A model generated the notes under the pieces. It was not told where the DNA came from and searched no databases. It saw only the letters and a list, made by a program, of their open reading frames with translations. From assembly GCA_014925825.1 (NCBI GenBank), contig JACGCK010000002.1, positions 1,302,001 through 1,366,000 of the forward strand: a DNA stretch of 64,000 nucleotides. The letters are read 5' to 3'. This document shows, piece by piece, positions 23,333 to 34,238 of this stretch; the first letter of the stretch is position 1; each line of letters begins with the position of its first letter. The DNA is from Pholiota molesta (Eukaryota > Basidiomycota > Agaricomycetes > Agaricales > Strophariaceae). The translations under genes were made by a program, and so were the position numbers.

Positions 23333-23765
23333 ATGCGGCATCCTATGCCTCTCTAACAACAATTGCATGATGCCGCAAAAATGCGGCATCCTACCCCCAT
23401 CCAATTTGCATGATGCCGAGAAAATGTGGCATCCTACCCACATTCAATGTCAATTTTATATTTGCATGATGCCAAAAAAATGTGGCATCCTACCCCCATC
23501 CAATTTGCATAATGCCGCAAAAATGCAGCATCCTACCCCATCAAATATCAAATCTATATGTGCACGACGCCGCAAAAATGCGGCATCCTACTCTATCCAA
23601 TGTCAATTTTATATTTGCATGATGACGAAAAAATGCGGCATCCTACCCCATCAAATATCAAATTTATATTGGCATGACGCCGCAAAAATGCGGCATCCTA
23701 CCCCTATCCAATGTCAATTTTATATTTGCATGACGCCGCAAAAATGCGGCATCCTCCATCCAATG
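23333..23765. repeat. Irregular hairpin-repeat array, copy A right arm
   Basis: About eight units with the same GATGCCGC/GCGGCATC core as the left array, but spaced irregularly (roughly 40 to 61 bp). The two arms have therefore expanded independently. Confidence 0.8.
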
Positions 23766-24188
23766 ACGCCGCATTTTTGCGGCATTTTATGCTCACCATA
23801 CATTATATTTATATTGGATGCCGATTTTTCGGCATCCTATTCCAATCCTATATCATATATTATACAAACAATGCCGAAAAAAATTTGGTATCGCCAGAAC
23901 AGTGTATATATTTAAAATGCATATATATGACGCCGCTTTCCCAACTGGATGATGCCGCACCTGAAAAGAGTGATGCCGCTGCATTGAAAAATATGATGCC
24001 GGATAATACTCAATTACTCACAGTATACTGTAGAGCCGTTCGCAACGGTACAATGTCCCCTAGACAGTGTGCCGTTTTATACGGTACATTGTACACTGAC
24101 CATTGTTGACCAGTGGAACCGTGACCAACGGTACAAAGTACTTAGCCAATCAGACGTGTCACACGGTACCATGCCGCAGCGCTATGTG

Positions 24189-26457
24189 CTTGTCATTCAG
24201 GCGCCTACTGCGTCGCAGTTCCCTAGCTTGCATCGCCCTCAGCTCGACTACGCGCTCCTTAATCTCTCGAGTCCGTTCAACCGGGAGATCTTCTCCTTCC
24301 GGATCAATTCTTGCGTCTGCGCGAACGTATTCATGGGGCTCGTAGACGTCGGCGCTAGTATCGTTCTCGTAGTATCGAGATAAGCAGTCCGCCGCCTTGT
24401 TATATTCCCCTTTGATGTATGTGATGTCAAAGTCGAATCGCGACATGTAATCCGTCCATCGGCGTTGCCGATGGGATAAGTTCACCTGTGTCTTGAAGAA
24501 TTCAAGAGCTTTATGGTCTGTGATGACATGTAGGCGGTGTCCTACTAGCTTGTCCTCCCACTTTATTAGGGATTCTAGTATGGCCAGTGTCTCGAGCTCA
24601 TGTACAGCATAGTTTTGCTGGGCGCTAGTGAACTTTTTGGACATGAATCCGGCGGGTCTGCATTGTTGCCAGGATGGACCTTGTCCATACATTGCTCCAA
24701 CGCCCGTTTTCGACGCATCGCATATGAGCCATATAGGCTCACCGGATTTCGGGTCGATGGGTCGTATGATCGGCGTCTTGCAGCATATTCGTTTGATCAT
24801 GTCAAAACATCGCTGATGTAGTGGTCTCCAGTGGAATGGCGCGCCATTCATTGTCATCGCGAGGAGAGGCCCGGTATAGGCAGATATATTGGGTAGGAAA
24901 TTTCCTACATAGTTGACTAGCCCAACGAATCGTTGGATGTCGTTGTAATTCCGCGGTACTCGCCATTCGCGTATGCGTGATAACTTGTCCGCGTCAGGGT
25001 GTATTCCTTGGTCGTCGATGATATGACCAAGGCAATCGATTCTTTCGGCGTATAATTCGCACTTTTTCCATTTCAAAAACAGCTGACTAGCGCGTAAGCG
25101 CTCGAATACATATTTGAGGTGTCTTTCATGTTCCTCGACACTATCTGAGAAGATGAATATGTCATCCAGATATACGTGCATGAAGCGGCCGATGGCGTCC
25201 CTGAATATGGACGTCATTAGGCGCTGGAATGTGGCAGGGGCATTGCAGTCGCCCTGCTGTATAACGTTGCTAACGTATGTCCCAGCAATTGTTGCAAATG
25301 CCGTTTTATGTACATCTTCAGGGCGTACCCTGACTTGTTCATATGCATCGGCCAGATCGATTTTCGATCTGATCTTTCCTCGCGCGACGTCCTCACGTAT
25401 GACGTCTTGGTCGGGTAGAGGCGTAACATCCTTTACTGTGTTGTCGTTTCGTAGTCGTGCATCGACTACTGTACGAAGGCGTCCATCCTTCTTGGGGATG
25501 CACATAATCGGTGCGGCCTGTGCGCACGATTTGGCTTCCCACCATCCTGCGTTCACGTATCGGTTGAGTTTTTCGTAGAACTCGTCTCGTAGTGATAGTG
25601 GGCATCGAGGCATGTGGTACGCGTACCGCTTGTTTTCCTCAATTAGATGAATTTCATGGTTTACTTCTCTGAAGGGGGTAGAACCTCCTTGACGCCTTGT
25701 ACCATATCATGAAACTCGTCATGCCATTGTTGGCGTAATCGAGGATAGTCTTCCTCGGAAAGGCCTGTCGCTTTTCCTTTTCCTTTTCTGTCCGGCTTCT
25801 TGTCCGGAGGCTGTTTCCGTTTGGGTTCATCGAATCTTGCACGCAATTTTTGAATGGATGTGCTCCATTCGTCTACTGGTGTCTCCAGTCTGACTACTGA
25901 TTGTGCATGCAGTCGTTCGCGTTCCGTGTTATCAGGGTACCAAGTCCCTGTGAATTCTTGAGTTGAGGATATTTCGTCGTCCTCTGGTGTTCGATAACAC
26001 TCTCCGCGAGGTCTGAACCTCGCCCAATCATTTGTTCTCATATCTGATACCATGGCGTTCCATTCTGTCGGCATTCGTGGATCGGGCATCCACTCGAATT
26101 GTGGTGGTGGTGTCGGTCTATCCCAGAACGACTGTCGTTCTTTCGGAACTTGGTCTTCCTGGATTTCTTTGGCCAGGTTGTCCATGCGTCTTTGGTCCTC
26201 CTCATCTGTTACAAGGTCTTCGACCTTGACTCGTGATGACGTAGGTTGGCAGTATGGTATTTCCATACTTTTTGGGACAGGTTTTGCATGTTTCTTGTGT
26301 GTTTTGTTGTGGGTTTTCTTACCCATATCGTTTTTTCTGTCCTTATCCCCCCCTTGGGAAGAGATAAGAACTCTTCCTCACTCAGCAACATGTTTGGGTG
26401 GTCGACAGCGAGAGATGGCATTTTAAGTCCATCTCCGGCGTCCGCGATATCCTCCAC
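24189..26457 (-). CDS. pol: Pol, upstream part: reverse transcriptase and RNase H (frame-broken)
   Basis: It probably starts at ATG 26457 just after the gag-protease stop. The first segment (MLLSEEEFLSLPKGG) changes frame at a G7 run (plus C7, 26347-26353) into DKDRKNDMGKKTHNKTHKKH. A charged linker runs to VKEVLPP. A second break at a C5 run (plus G5, 25674-25678) leads to FREVNHEIHLIEENKRYAYH and the RT proper. RT shows SKIDLADAYEQVRV, QGDCNAPATFQRLM, the catalytic YLDDIFIFSDS and LGHIIDDQGIHPDADK. RNase H shows WLICDASKTGVGAMYGQ, HELETLAI and VITDHKALEFF. It ends at the foldback junction RRSRRLNDK and continues at 20537. Both breaks need one extra base, so a continuous pol is likely in the source element. 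Confidence 0.88.
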
Positions 26458-26478
26458 AGTCGCTTTCGGGGTAGGCAG

Positions 26479-29038
26479 TCACTCCTTAACTTTCTCGGAG
26501 GCTCTGTACCTCCTCAAACGACCATCTGTGTCCTTTAATTGGACGCGCGTCGCTGCCAGTGCTTTACCGTCGATAATAACTTCGTTTGTAACGAAGTTAA
26601 GGATGACCTTATGCTGTCGCATAAAAGGAGTGCCTACGATCATGTCGTAGCGATCAAAGTTAGCGATGTCGACATATATCGTCGACATTTTCCCGAAGAT
26701 GTCGATGAGGACATCCGCTCCGTATTTAATCATTGATCGACTCCCGACTGTGCCTAATTGGAGGATGTGTGGGTCTAATAGGGTGTCCACCACGATGTCT
26801 GCGACATGCGCAAACGTTGGTGTGATACCAGTTGTGGTGCTTCCTGAGTCCCAGAGGACCCATGCATCCATGCCACCGACCTTCAAGTATGTCGCGAGAC
26901 ATTCTTTGTCCTCGTTGCGTACAACAGGTCGGACACGGCTATTGTTCGAGGTACGCACGCGTACCCTCCGCATAAGGATTTCCTCCTTAGTGGCGCTTGC
27001 GTTAACCGCAGATAAGCGATCGCGGGTTGCGGGGACTGGGTCCTCATTTCTGTCGGCAGGGGATACAGTCATCGCCCGCATGAAATCTGAGGAACCCTCA
27101 GATTGGTAACCCTCGACCTCGATGTCGGTGAAGGTCTGGCCTTCATCGTGGTCTTCCGCACATGCTTCGCAGTCACTCGCGCAGCTGTCTGCGTCGTCGC
27201 CATCGTTCGCTGTCGCGTCTCCATTATCCGAGGGCGTGTCCTCGGAATGGGCTGCCCGTACATGGACCCTCTTGTTCTTTGGGGGTTGTGGGCAGTCTTT
27301 GGAGAAGTGTCCTTCACCTCCGCAGTTGAAGCATGTCAGGGTATTGCCACTGCCAGAGGCTCTGTTCCACGTTTTGTTACGTGGAGCCTCCTGGCTTGGG
27401 TTATCTTTCAGCGGCGTTTTCGTCGCGGTTGGTTGAGAGGGTCGATCCTCCCTTGGCGATGTATGATTTGCGCGTCGATGTGTTTTCTGCGAGCCCGGGC
27501 GACGGCGATCGGTCGTCGCCTCATTGGGCTTTGCGGTCGACGGCGCGGTGTGTATTCTCGCTCGGCGATTGTAATAATCATCTGTCTTGACTCGTGATTC
27601 ATGTGCTATAGCGAAGGCAATGAAGTCCTCCATAGTGTGAGCTTCAGGTGATAATCCTCGCTCGCGGAGGAGCTCAGTTCGCATGTCCTTAGGTATTCCT
27701 TCAAGGAATACTTCGATGAATGAGAAATCATCGGGGTAGGCAGCCATGTTTGTGGCGAACCCAATGAGTTCGTCATAGTATGCTTGTACTCCGCGAGATG
27801 CGGAGTACTTGGCTTTCCTGAAGCCCTCGCGTGCATCCTGCATTGTCGTAGCATGGATAAATCGGTTGTATAAAGCTATTATTACAGCTTCGAACGTCCA
27901 ACCGAGTTTGGTACGACTAACACTGAGTACATGACGAATATACCACTCGTGGGCTTCCCCACCTAGGTGTTCACCGAGTATTATTACTCGCATGCGGTCT
28001 AATTCTTTTCCTCCTAGCTGGCGCACCGCCATCTTGTAGGCTAAATCTGATAGCCAGTTTTCCAAGTCAGCGAACTTGGATGAACCGGTGTATTTTTCAC
28101 CGGTGTCGAGTTTCTGATTAAATTTGACACCATCAGGATAAGATATCCTGACGCTAAGAGCTTCATGAATCAGTGTAGTGAGCCGTTGCTCCATGATGGA
28201 TCGGTGACGATCCGAAGCTTCAACTACGCCAGGGGCGTCGTGGCGAGGTCCGAGCGACCTCGGTGTTGAGTATCCTCGACTAAAATGTCGATTGGTTGCG
28301 GGAGCGGTGCCGAGGTCCAAGACCTCGCTGTCTCTTGGCTCAAAGCTGAACCGTACTGCTGACTTTGGGGTATGGTCCCGTGGGCCATACTTCCGTCGTT
28401 CCTCACGATATTCGTCGCGTCGTTCTTCGCGGTAGTTATCACGTCGTTCTTCGCGATAATCGTCGCGTCGTTCTTCACGGTAGTTATCACGTCGTTCTTC
28501 GCGATAGTCGTCGCGTCGGTCAGGACTGATTATCCTTTCCGGGAGGTCGTTGACCTCCTCGAATTTAACCTGTGTCGGTGCATCATTTCCTAATGATTCT
28601 CCTGGATAATCCAGGTCGTATGCGTTTGGTCCTCGTAACTCGACGCCCTGGTCATCGATTAACGATTCACCAGTTCTATTAATGTCGTCTCGCCTGAGGC
28701 GTTGGTAGGCGACTCTGTCCTTCCAATTCATAGCCCTCGGCGTTCTTACGGTAACGTTTGGGTACGTTACCCGATTATCCGTGTTGGGGGCTTCGCCCAC
28801 ATTGTTGGTTGCGGTATATAATGGTACCGCGCTCGTCTCGCGAGCTTGTAGGCGGTTAGACGCAGCGCGTCGTCTCTGGTACTGTTCGTTCGTTTCGTCC
28901 CATCGTCGTGGTTCGTCGAGACCCGCCCTTGCCATTTCCAACGTGGGGGATGAGTGCGTAAATGGTTCTCCGACCATTTGTGATGCCGTGGGAGGGGACG
29001 TGGTCGTTGACCCTCCTCGATGTGTCAGTGTTGGTACC
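26479..29038 (-). CDS. gag: Gag-protease polyprotein, main part
   Basis: Capsid-like Gag fused to a retropepsin, ending at TGA 26479-26481. In order: a charged region with five 8-residue repeats (RRDDYREE type, about 28396-28515); a Ty3-type capsid domain (YTGSSKFADLENWLSDLAYK, HEWYIRHVLSVS, GVQAYYDELIGFATNM); a CCHC zinc knuckle (CFNCGGEGHFSKDC, about 27300-27345); an acidic linker; and a protease active site (WVLWDSGSTTTGI, about 26840-26875) with MIVGTPFM downstream. The N-terminal 186 codons lie at 32693-33252, separated by foldback copy B. Joining 32693 to 29038 gives 3,120 nt, exactly 1,040 codons, with no stop. The apparent ATG-like starts near 29040 are not native. Confidence 0.9.
28396..28515 (-). 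repeat. Five 24-bp repeats in gag (RRDDYREE)
   Basis: The gag frame contains five successive 8-residue units alternating RRDDYREE, RRDNYREE and RRDEYREE, encoded by near-identical 24-bp units. They are strongly charged and probably form a helix or RNA-contacting segment ahead of the capsid domain. Confidence 0.85.
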
Positions 29039-29045
29039 ACTGATG
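29039..29045. repeat. Target-site duplication of foldback copy B (ACTGATG)
   Basis: ACTGATG lies directly before copy B and again at 32693-32699 directly after it. Confidence 0.8.
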
Positions 29046-29471
29046 CACATAGCGCTGCGGCATGGTACCGTGTGACACGTCTGATTGGCTAAGTACTTTG
29101 TACCGTTGGTCACGGTTCCACTGGTCAACAATGGTCAGTGTACAATGTACCGTATAAAACGGCACACTGTCTAGGGGACATTGTACCGTTGCGAACGGCT
29201 CTACAGTATACTGTGAGTAATTGAGTATTATCCGGCATCATATTTTTCAATGCAGCGGCATCACTCTTTTCAGGTGCGGCATCATCCAGTTGGGAAAGCG
29301 GCGTCATATATATGCATTTTAAATATATACACTGTTCTGGCGATACCAAATTTTTTTCGGCATTGTTTGTATAATATATGATATAGGATTGGAATAGGAT
29401 GCCGAAAAATCGGCATCCAATATAAATATAATGTATGGTGAGCATAAAATGCCGCAAAAATGCGGCGTCAT

Positions 29472-29904
29472 TGGATGGAGGATGCCGCATTTTTGCGGCG
29501 TCATGCAAATATAAAATTGACATTGGATAGGGGTAGGATGCCGCATTTTTGCGGCGTCATGCCAATATAAATTTGATATTTGATGGGGTAGGATGCCGCA
29601 TTTTTTCGTCATCATGCAAATATAAAATTGACATTGGATAGAGTAGGATGCCGCATTTTTGCGGCGTCGTGCACATATAGATTTGATATTTGATGGGGTA
29701 GGATGCTGCATTTTTGCGGCATTATGCAAATTGGATGGGGGTAGGATGCCACATTTTTTTGGCATCATGCAAATATAAAATTGACATTGAATGTGGGTAG
29801 GATGCCACATTTTCTCGGCATCATGCAAATTGGATGGGGGTAGGATGCCGCATTTTTGCGGCATCATGCAATTGTTGTTAGAGAGGCATAGGATGCCGCA
29901 TTTT
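29472..29904. repeat. Irregular hairpin-repeat array, copy B left arm
   Basis: The mirror counterpart of the array at 23333-23765, with the same irregular spacing of GATGCCGC/GCGGCATC cores. The irregularity therefore predates the separation of copies A and B. Confidence 0.8.
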
Positions 29905-31689
29905 TGATGGTATGGGCTATGTAGAAAAGATATTGTTGCATATTTCTGTGGCATGGTGCATATATTGGTGTAGGATGCCGCATTTTTCACATGCACGGTG
30001 GATAGCGCTCATTTAGATGAAGTGCTCGTAATAATATTGTGTGGCTGTGAGCCATGTGACGAGAAAATACCATATATGGGCATGGAATGGTGGCACCTTC
30101 CTCCTCCCCCACAACATCAAAATCAATTTCCTCCGTCATTTCCCCATAAAATCTTTCAATTCTTTTTCCATAATTTTACGTTAGTGTACTACTACATATT
30201 CTGAGCTTGGTACATTTTCAAACATTATGTAGCAATTACTACAGGACTATCTTTGCATTTGAAACTATAAATAATAGGTTATTGAAACCTTTGAGGATGT
30301 TATTTGAGAATCTGCATCGGTGAAAGAGTAGATATATGTTTAAAGTGTATATTTCAAAGGTTGGTGGAAGATCTGCTGATGTATACACACCTAAGGAAAT
30401 AGAAAAGCCATATTGAATTTATTATTGATTGTTGGGCTCATATCATAGCCAATACATGTGGTAGTATCAATATAAAAGCAGATATCGAATGCTGAGTACA
30501 TCCTGTATATATCCCTCAGCCATTAGAAGTGCATCCGCTCAAATATTGAGGTGTAAGAAGATGAAACATGTCAGACAAGCATAAAATGTGTATTTGTGCC
30601 ACAGATGTACGAATAAGCACCCAGAAATTCGATGCATCTGAGGTTAGAAGGTGCTGCCAAATACCTACAGAATGAGATATGCCGGAAAAAAATCGAGCCA
30701 GTGGTTGGAAAGATAGGTTTGAAATGGTACCTAAAACATCGGATTGCATGAACCAGAACAGTATTACAATTGTAATCATGTCAAAAATGATGTCCAAGAT
30801 AGTATTTTCAATCTGTCTTTCCAACCACTGGCTCGATTTTCTTCCGGCCTATCTCATTCTGTAGGTATTTGGCAGCACCTTCTAACCTCAGATGCATCGA
30901 ATTTCTGGGTGCTTATTCGTACATCTGTGGCACAAATACACATTTTATGCTTGTCTGACATGTTTCATCTTCTTACACCTCAATATTTGAGCGGATGCAC
31001 TTCTAATGGCTGAGGGATATATACAGGATGTACTCACCATTCGATGTCTGCTTTTATATTGATACTACCACATGTATTGGCTATGATATGAGCCCAACAA
31101 TCAATAATAAATTCAATATGGCTTTTCTATTTCCTTAGGTGTGTATACATCAGCAGATCTTCCACCAACCTTTGAAATATACACTTTAAACATATATCTA
31201 CTCTTTCACCGATGCAGATTCTCAAATAACATCCTCAAAGGTTTCAATAACCTATTATTTATAGTTTCAAATGCAAAGATAGTCCTGTAGTAATTGCTAC
31301 ATAATGTTTGAAAATGTACCAAGCTCAGAATATGTAGTAGTACACTAACGTAAAATTATGGAAAAAGAATTGAAAGATTTTATGGGGAAATGACGGAGGA
31401 AATTGATTTTGATGTTGTGGGGGAGGAGGAAGGTGCCACCATTCCATGCCCATATATGGTATTTTCTCGTCACATGGCTCACAGCCACACAATATTATTA
31501 CGAGCACTTCATCTAAATGAGCGCTATCCACCGTGCATGTGAAAAATGCGGCATCCTACACCAATATATACACCATGCCACAGAAATATGCAACAATATC
31601 TTTTCTACATAGCCCATACCATGGAAAATGTGGCATCCTATGCCTGTCTAACAACAATAGCATGATGCTGAAAAAATGCGGCATCCTAT

Positions 31690-32248
31690 CAAATTCATAT
31701 TTGCATGATGCCGAAAGAATGTGGCATCCTATCAAATTTACATTTGCATGACGCCAAAAAAATGCGGCATCCTATCAAATTTACATTTGCATGACGCCGA
31801 AAAAATGCGGCATCCTATCAAATTTACATTTGCATGACACCGAAAAAAAAGCGGCATCCTATCAAATTTATATTTGCATGATGCTGGGAAAATGTGGCAT
31901 CCTATCAAATTTATATTTGCATGACGCTGAAAAAATGCGGCATACTATCAAATTTACATTTGCATGACGCCGAAAAAATGCGGCATCCTTTCAAATTTAT
32001 ATTTGCATGATGCCAAAAAAATGTGGCATCCTATCAAATTTATATTTGCATGACACTGAAAAAATGCGGCATACTATCAAATTTACATTTGCATGATGCC
32101 GAAAAAATGCGGCATCCTATCAAATTTACATTTGCATGATGCCGAAAAAATGCGGCATCCTATCAAATTTATATTTGCATGATGCCGAAAAAATGTGGCA
32201 TCCTATCAAATTTACATTTGCATGACGCCGAAAAAATGCGGCATCCTA
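31690..32248. repeat. Tandem array of 43-bp hairpin repeats, copy B right arm
   Basis: The mirror counterpart of the array at 20989-21547: about thirteen 43-bp units with the GATGCCG...CGGCATC core. Confidence 0.85.
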
Positions 32249-32692
32249 CATCCAATATCAGTACATGACGCCACATTTTTGTGGCATCCTATGCTCACCA
32301 GACATTATATGGATATTGGATGCCGAAAAAAAATCGGCATCCTATTGCAATCCTATATCAATAGTATTCACATGATGCCGAAGTTTTTTTAGCATTTCCG
32401 CCTGATGTATATTTTTAAAAGGCATATATATGACACCGCTTTCACATCTGGATGACGCCGCACCTCGAAAGAGGGATGCCACTGCATCGGAAAATATGAT
32501 GCCGCATGGTATTAACATGTGTACAGTATACTGTAGAACTGTTCCCAACGGTACAATGTCCCCTGGACAGTGTGCCGTGTTACATGGTACAATGCAGGAC
32601 TGGCCAGTGTTGACCAGTGGAACCGTGACGAATGATACAATGTAGTTAGCCAATGTGATGTGTTACACGATACCGTGGCATGTAGGTACCTG

Positions 32693-33252
32693 ACTGATGG
32701 TGTTTGGATCAAGACGGGGGACATTGGTGTGGATGCCCTTGAACTCCTCTTGTCGTTTCGAATCAATTCGTATCGCTTCGCGATACGTGTCAAGGTCACG
32801 ATGATTAGAGATATCCATCTCTCTGATCCCTCAGGTATATGTTGACCTGAGTGGTGTATAGCTTGTATGACGTACTGCGTCGCCATTGCTCGCAGTACTT
32901 GTCGTCGATCATCTCGATCGACGTTGTGTATATTCCATACAAGCTCGATCTGGTCTTCGAGACCATTCGTTAGTCTGGCGAGATCGACGCCATCGTCGAT
33001 ATCGTGCGATCGTTGACCGATCGCCTCAGATCCCTCGGTTGATGTCCGAGGTTGTGGCTGCCTGATATCTCTCATCAGGAAAGAGCCACGATCGCTCTCT
33101 GCGCCCACAGCTGAGAGCTGCGATGCGGTGCCTGCAGGACGAGTCCTGCTGGGCGACGTTGTGGTAGTACCCACGTACTCCGGTGTTGCTGGCACTGGAG
33201 TGCGTGGGTCCTCGGAGTTCCCACCTGTTGACAGGTGGTCACCTTCTGCCAT
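32693..33252 (-). CDS. gag: Gag N-terminus (separated by foldback copy B)
   Basis: Begins at ATG 33252-33250 (MAEGDHLSTGG) about 100 nt inside the 5' LTR and runs to SPVLIQTPSV at the foldback. It contains a Pro/Thr-rich start and a helical segment (GLEDQIELVWNIHNVDRDDR). Codons just upstream of the ATG are open but lack another ATG. Beyond 32693 the frame runs into foldback sequence. It continues natively at 29038. Confidence 0.85.
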
Positions 33253-33352
33253 TCTGTTACGTGAAATTTTCACGGGGTGTGTTCAAGAATAGATCTTGAT
33301 TTTCCTTCGGTAAGGAAGGGTCTTTCCAAGTTATTTGGAAGGCTTAAAAAAG
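33253..33352 (-). other. Retrotransposon leader between 5' LTR and gag
   Basis: A hundred bases of 5' untranslated leader. The position next to the LTR should carry the primer-binding site, but it starts CTTTTTTAAGCC on the element strand and I do not recognise a tRNA 3' end complement. Confidence 0.5.
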
Positions 33353-33543
33353 TGTAAAGCGGCGCTTTACGGGTAGTTCTTAAGCTGTACAAACTAAGCC
33401 AGAACCAATATAATTGGTAGACTACGTGGTACAAGCAAAAGATCTACTGTCTGATTACAAATGCAAGTACTTAAATAGTGGCATCACCGAGGGTGATGCC
33501 AAACAAGATATAATATGATGCGTCACGGGGCACGCCCGTGACA
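33353..33543 (-). repeat. 5' LTR of the chromovirus (right copy, 191 bp)
   Basis: Same length and, as far as compared, same sequence as 15648-15838, including the three hairpins. It is followed directly by the TTTGG target copy. Confidence 0.92.
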
Positions 33544-33561
33544 TTTGGTGTGCGCCGACAT
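33544..33561 (-). pseudogene. UDP-glycosyltransferase 1, first codons of exon 1
   Basis: The minus strand reads ATG at 33561-33559 and then MSAHTK up to the retrotransposon. Continuing at 15642 after removal of the element and one TTTGG copy gives THLILAAIPAW and the GT1 catalytic His exon. The paralog at 36398 starts in the same manner (MSPSNATHLILLAMPAW), which supports the start site. This 18-bp piece is the orphaned 5' end of the gene at 13487-15647. Confidence 0.85.
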
Positions 33562-34238
33562 GATCAGACGTCAAAGTGCTTCGGTGGCCAACCTAGTTGG
33601 AAGTTGCGAAGGAACACATCTATTATTTTATATTCGTTTATATATCATTTTGTCGGAATGTATCGCCTGCAGCACCTAGAGTAGCTAGCATCTGCTAGCA
33701 AATTCGTCGAGATATTGATTGAAGTAGTGAGATATGAAATTTTGAAACGTCATATGTACTCCACCGGCAATTTTACTCGGATGATTCGTACCGCAGATGA
33801 ACCAAAATTCTGCACAATACTTCCTATTACTGCAACCTTTCCAAAAATCAAAGCTGTGTTCTTGAGATTTGGACAAGATTTGGAAGCATAAATTTGCGCA
33901 AGGATAAGTACTTATCGATTGTACACCAGATGGGTCTTTTCTAATTTTAGATCGGCCGTCGTCGCGAGGCGGACGCGTACATATGCGCCCACGCGTCGCA
34001 CGTTTGATTCCGCGATTCCATTGCGAGCTCAGCACAGGAGGTTGTACCAATGTACACTGTGCCAGCTCAACCAAATTCTATACACAGCAATGCCGCCAGG
34101 AAGGAACTTTGCTTTCAAGAATTCAGGCCTAAACCACACCGCACAGAGTTAGAAGTAAACTATAAATTCATTGAGGCTATAGCGGGAACAGTAAGTAGCT
34201 GGGATAAGTACTACACGATATTTCATTCCAAGGTGCGT
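33562..34238. other. Intergenic between the two glycosyltransferase genes
   Basis: About 0.7 kb holding the native promoter of glycosyltransferase 1, now cut off from its gene, and the 3' end of glycosyltransferase 2. No gene-like frame was accepted. Confidence 0.45.

Larger units (their letters stand above)
20545..24188. mobile_element. Foldback element, copy A (3,644 bp, near-palindromic)
   Basis: A non-coding element inserted in pol. It is a giant inverted repeat: outer unique arms (20545 to about 20985 and about 23765 to 24188), then internal arrays of short repeats, then long inner arms (about 21610-22433 and 22508-23330), around a loop of about 75 bp. The ends are CAGGTACC at left and ATGTG at right. 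CTTGTCA is duplicated outside. No transposase is encoded, so it is non-autonomous. The whole element is repeated in reverse orientation at 29046-32692. This structure matches the foldback class of eukaryotic DNA transposons (known from FB of Drosophila and related plant elements). The family itself is not one I recognise. Confidence 0.9.
29046..32692. mobile_element. Foldback element, copy B (3,647 bp, inverted relative to copy A)
   Basis: The reverse complement of copy A with only small differences, inserted in gag. The same parts appear in mirror order: irregular array (about 29472-29904), inner arms (about 29905-30735 and 30810-31625) around the short loop, the 13-unit 43-bp array (about 31690-32248), and outer arms. 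Ends are CACAT at left and ACCTG at right. ACTGATG flanks it on both sides, showing a separate transposition event from copy A. Short frames repeated in the four inner arms (for example 29998-30204 and 31325-31531) are shadows of the repeat, not genes. Confidence 0.9.
15648..33543 (-). mobile_element. Ty3/Gypsy chromovirus with nested foldback elements
   Basis: An LTR retrotransposon on the minus strand spanning 17,896 bp, or about 10.6 kb once the two inserted foldbacks and their extra target copies are removed. Order in element sense: 5' LTR (33353-33543), gag-protease, reverse transcriptase-RNase H, integrase with C-terminal chromodomain, an extra ORF of unknown function, purine tract, 3' LTR (15648-15838). 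The LTRs appear identical, so insertion is recent. It sits in exon 1 of a glycosyltransferase gene with TTTGG duplicated. Gag and pol are each interrupted by one foldback, so this copy can no longer make normal proteins. No tRNA-type primer-binding site was recognised downstream of the 5' LTR. Confidence 0.95.

Noticed and set aside
29046..32692. Foldback copies acting as introns of gag and pol
   Set aside because: Splice-like GT and AG dinucleotides exist near the ends, but the joins tested leave extra bases and shift frame, and only one orientation could work for two inverted copies.
33300..33352. tRNA primer-binding site after the 5' LTR
   Set aside because: The expected position starts CTTTTTTAAGCC on the element strand, which does not match a tRNA 3' end that I know. 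A weak match to GGCTTA inside the LTR is too short to claim self-priming.
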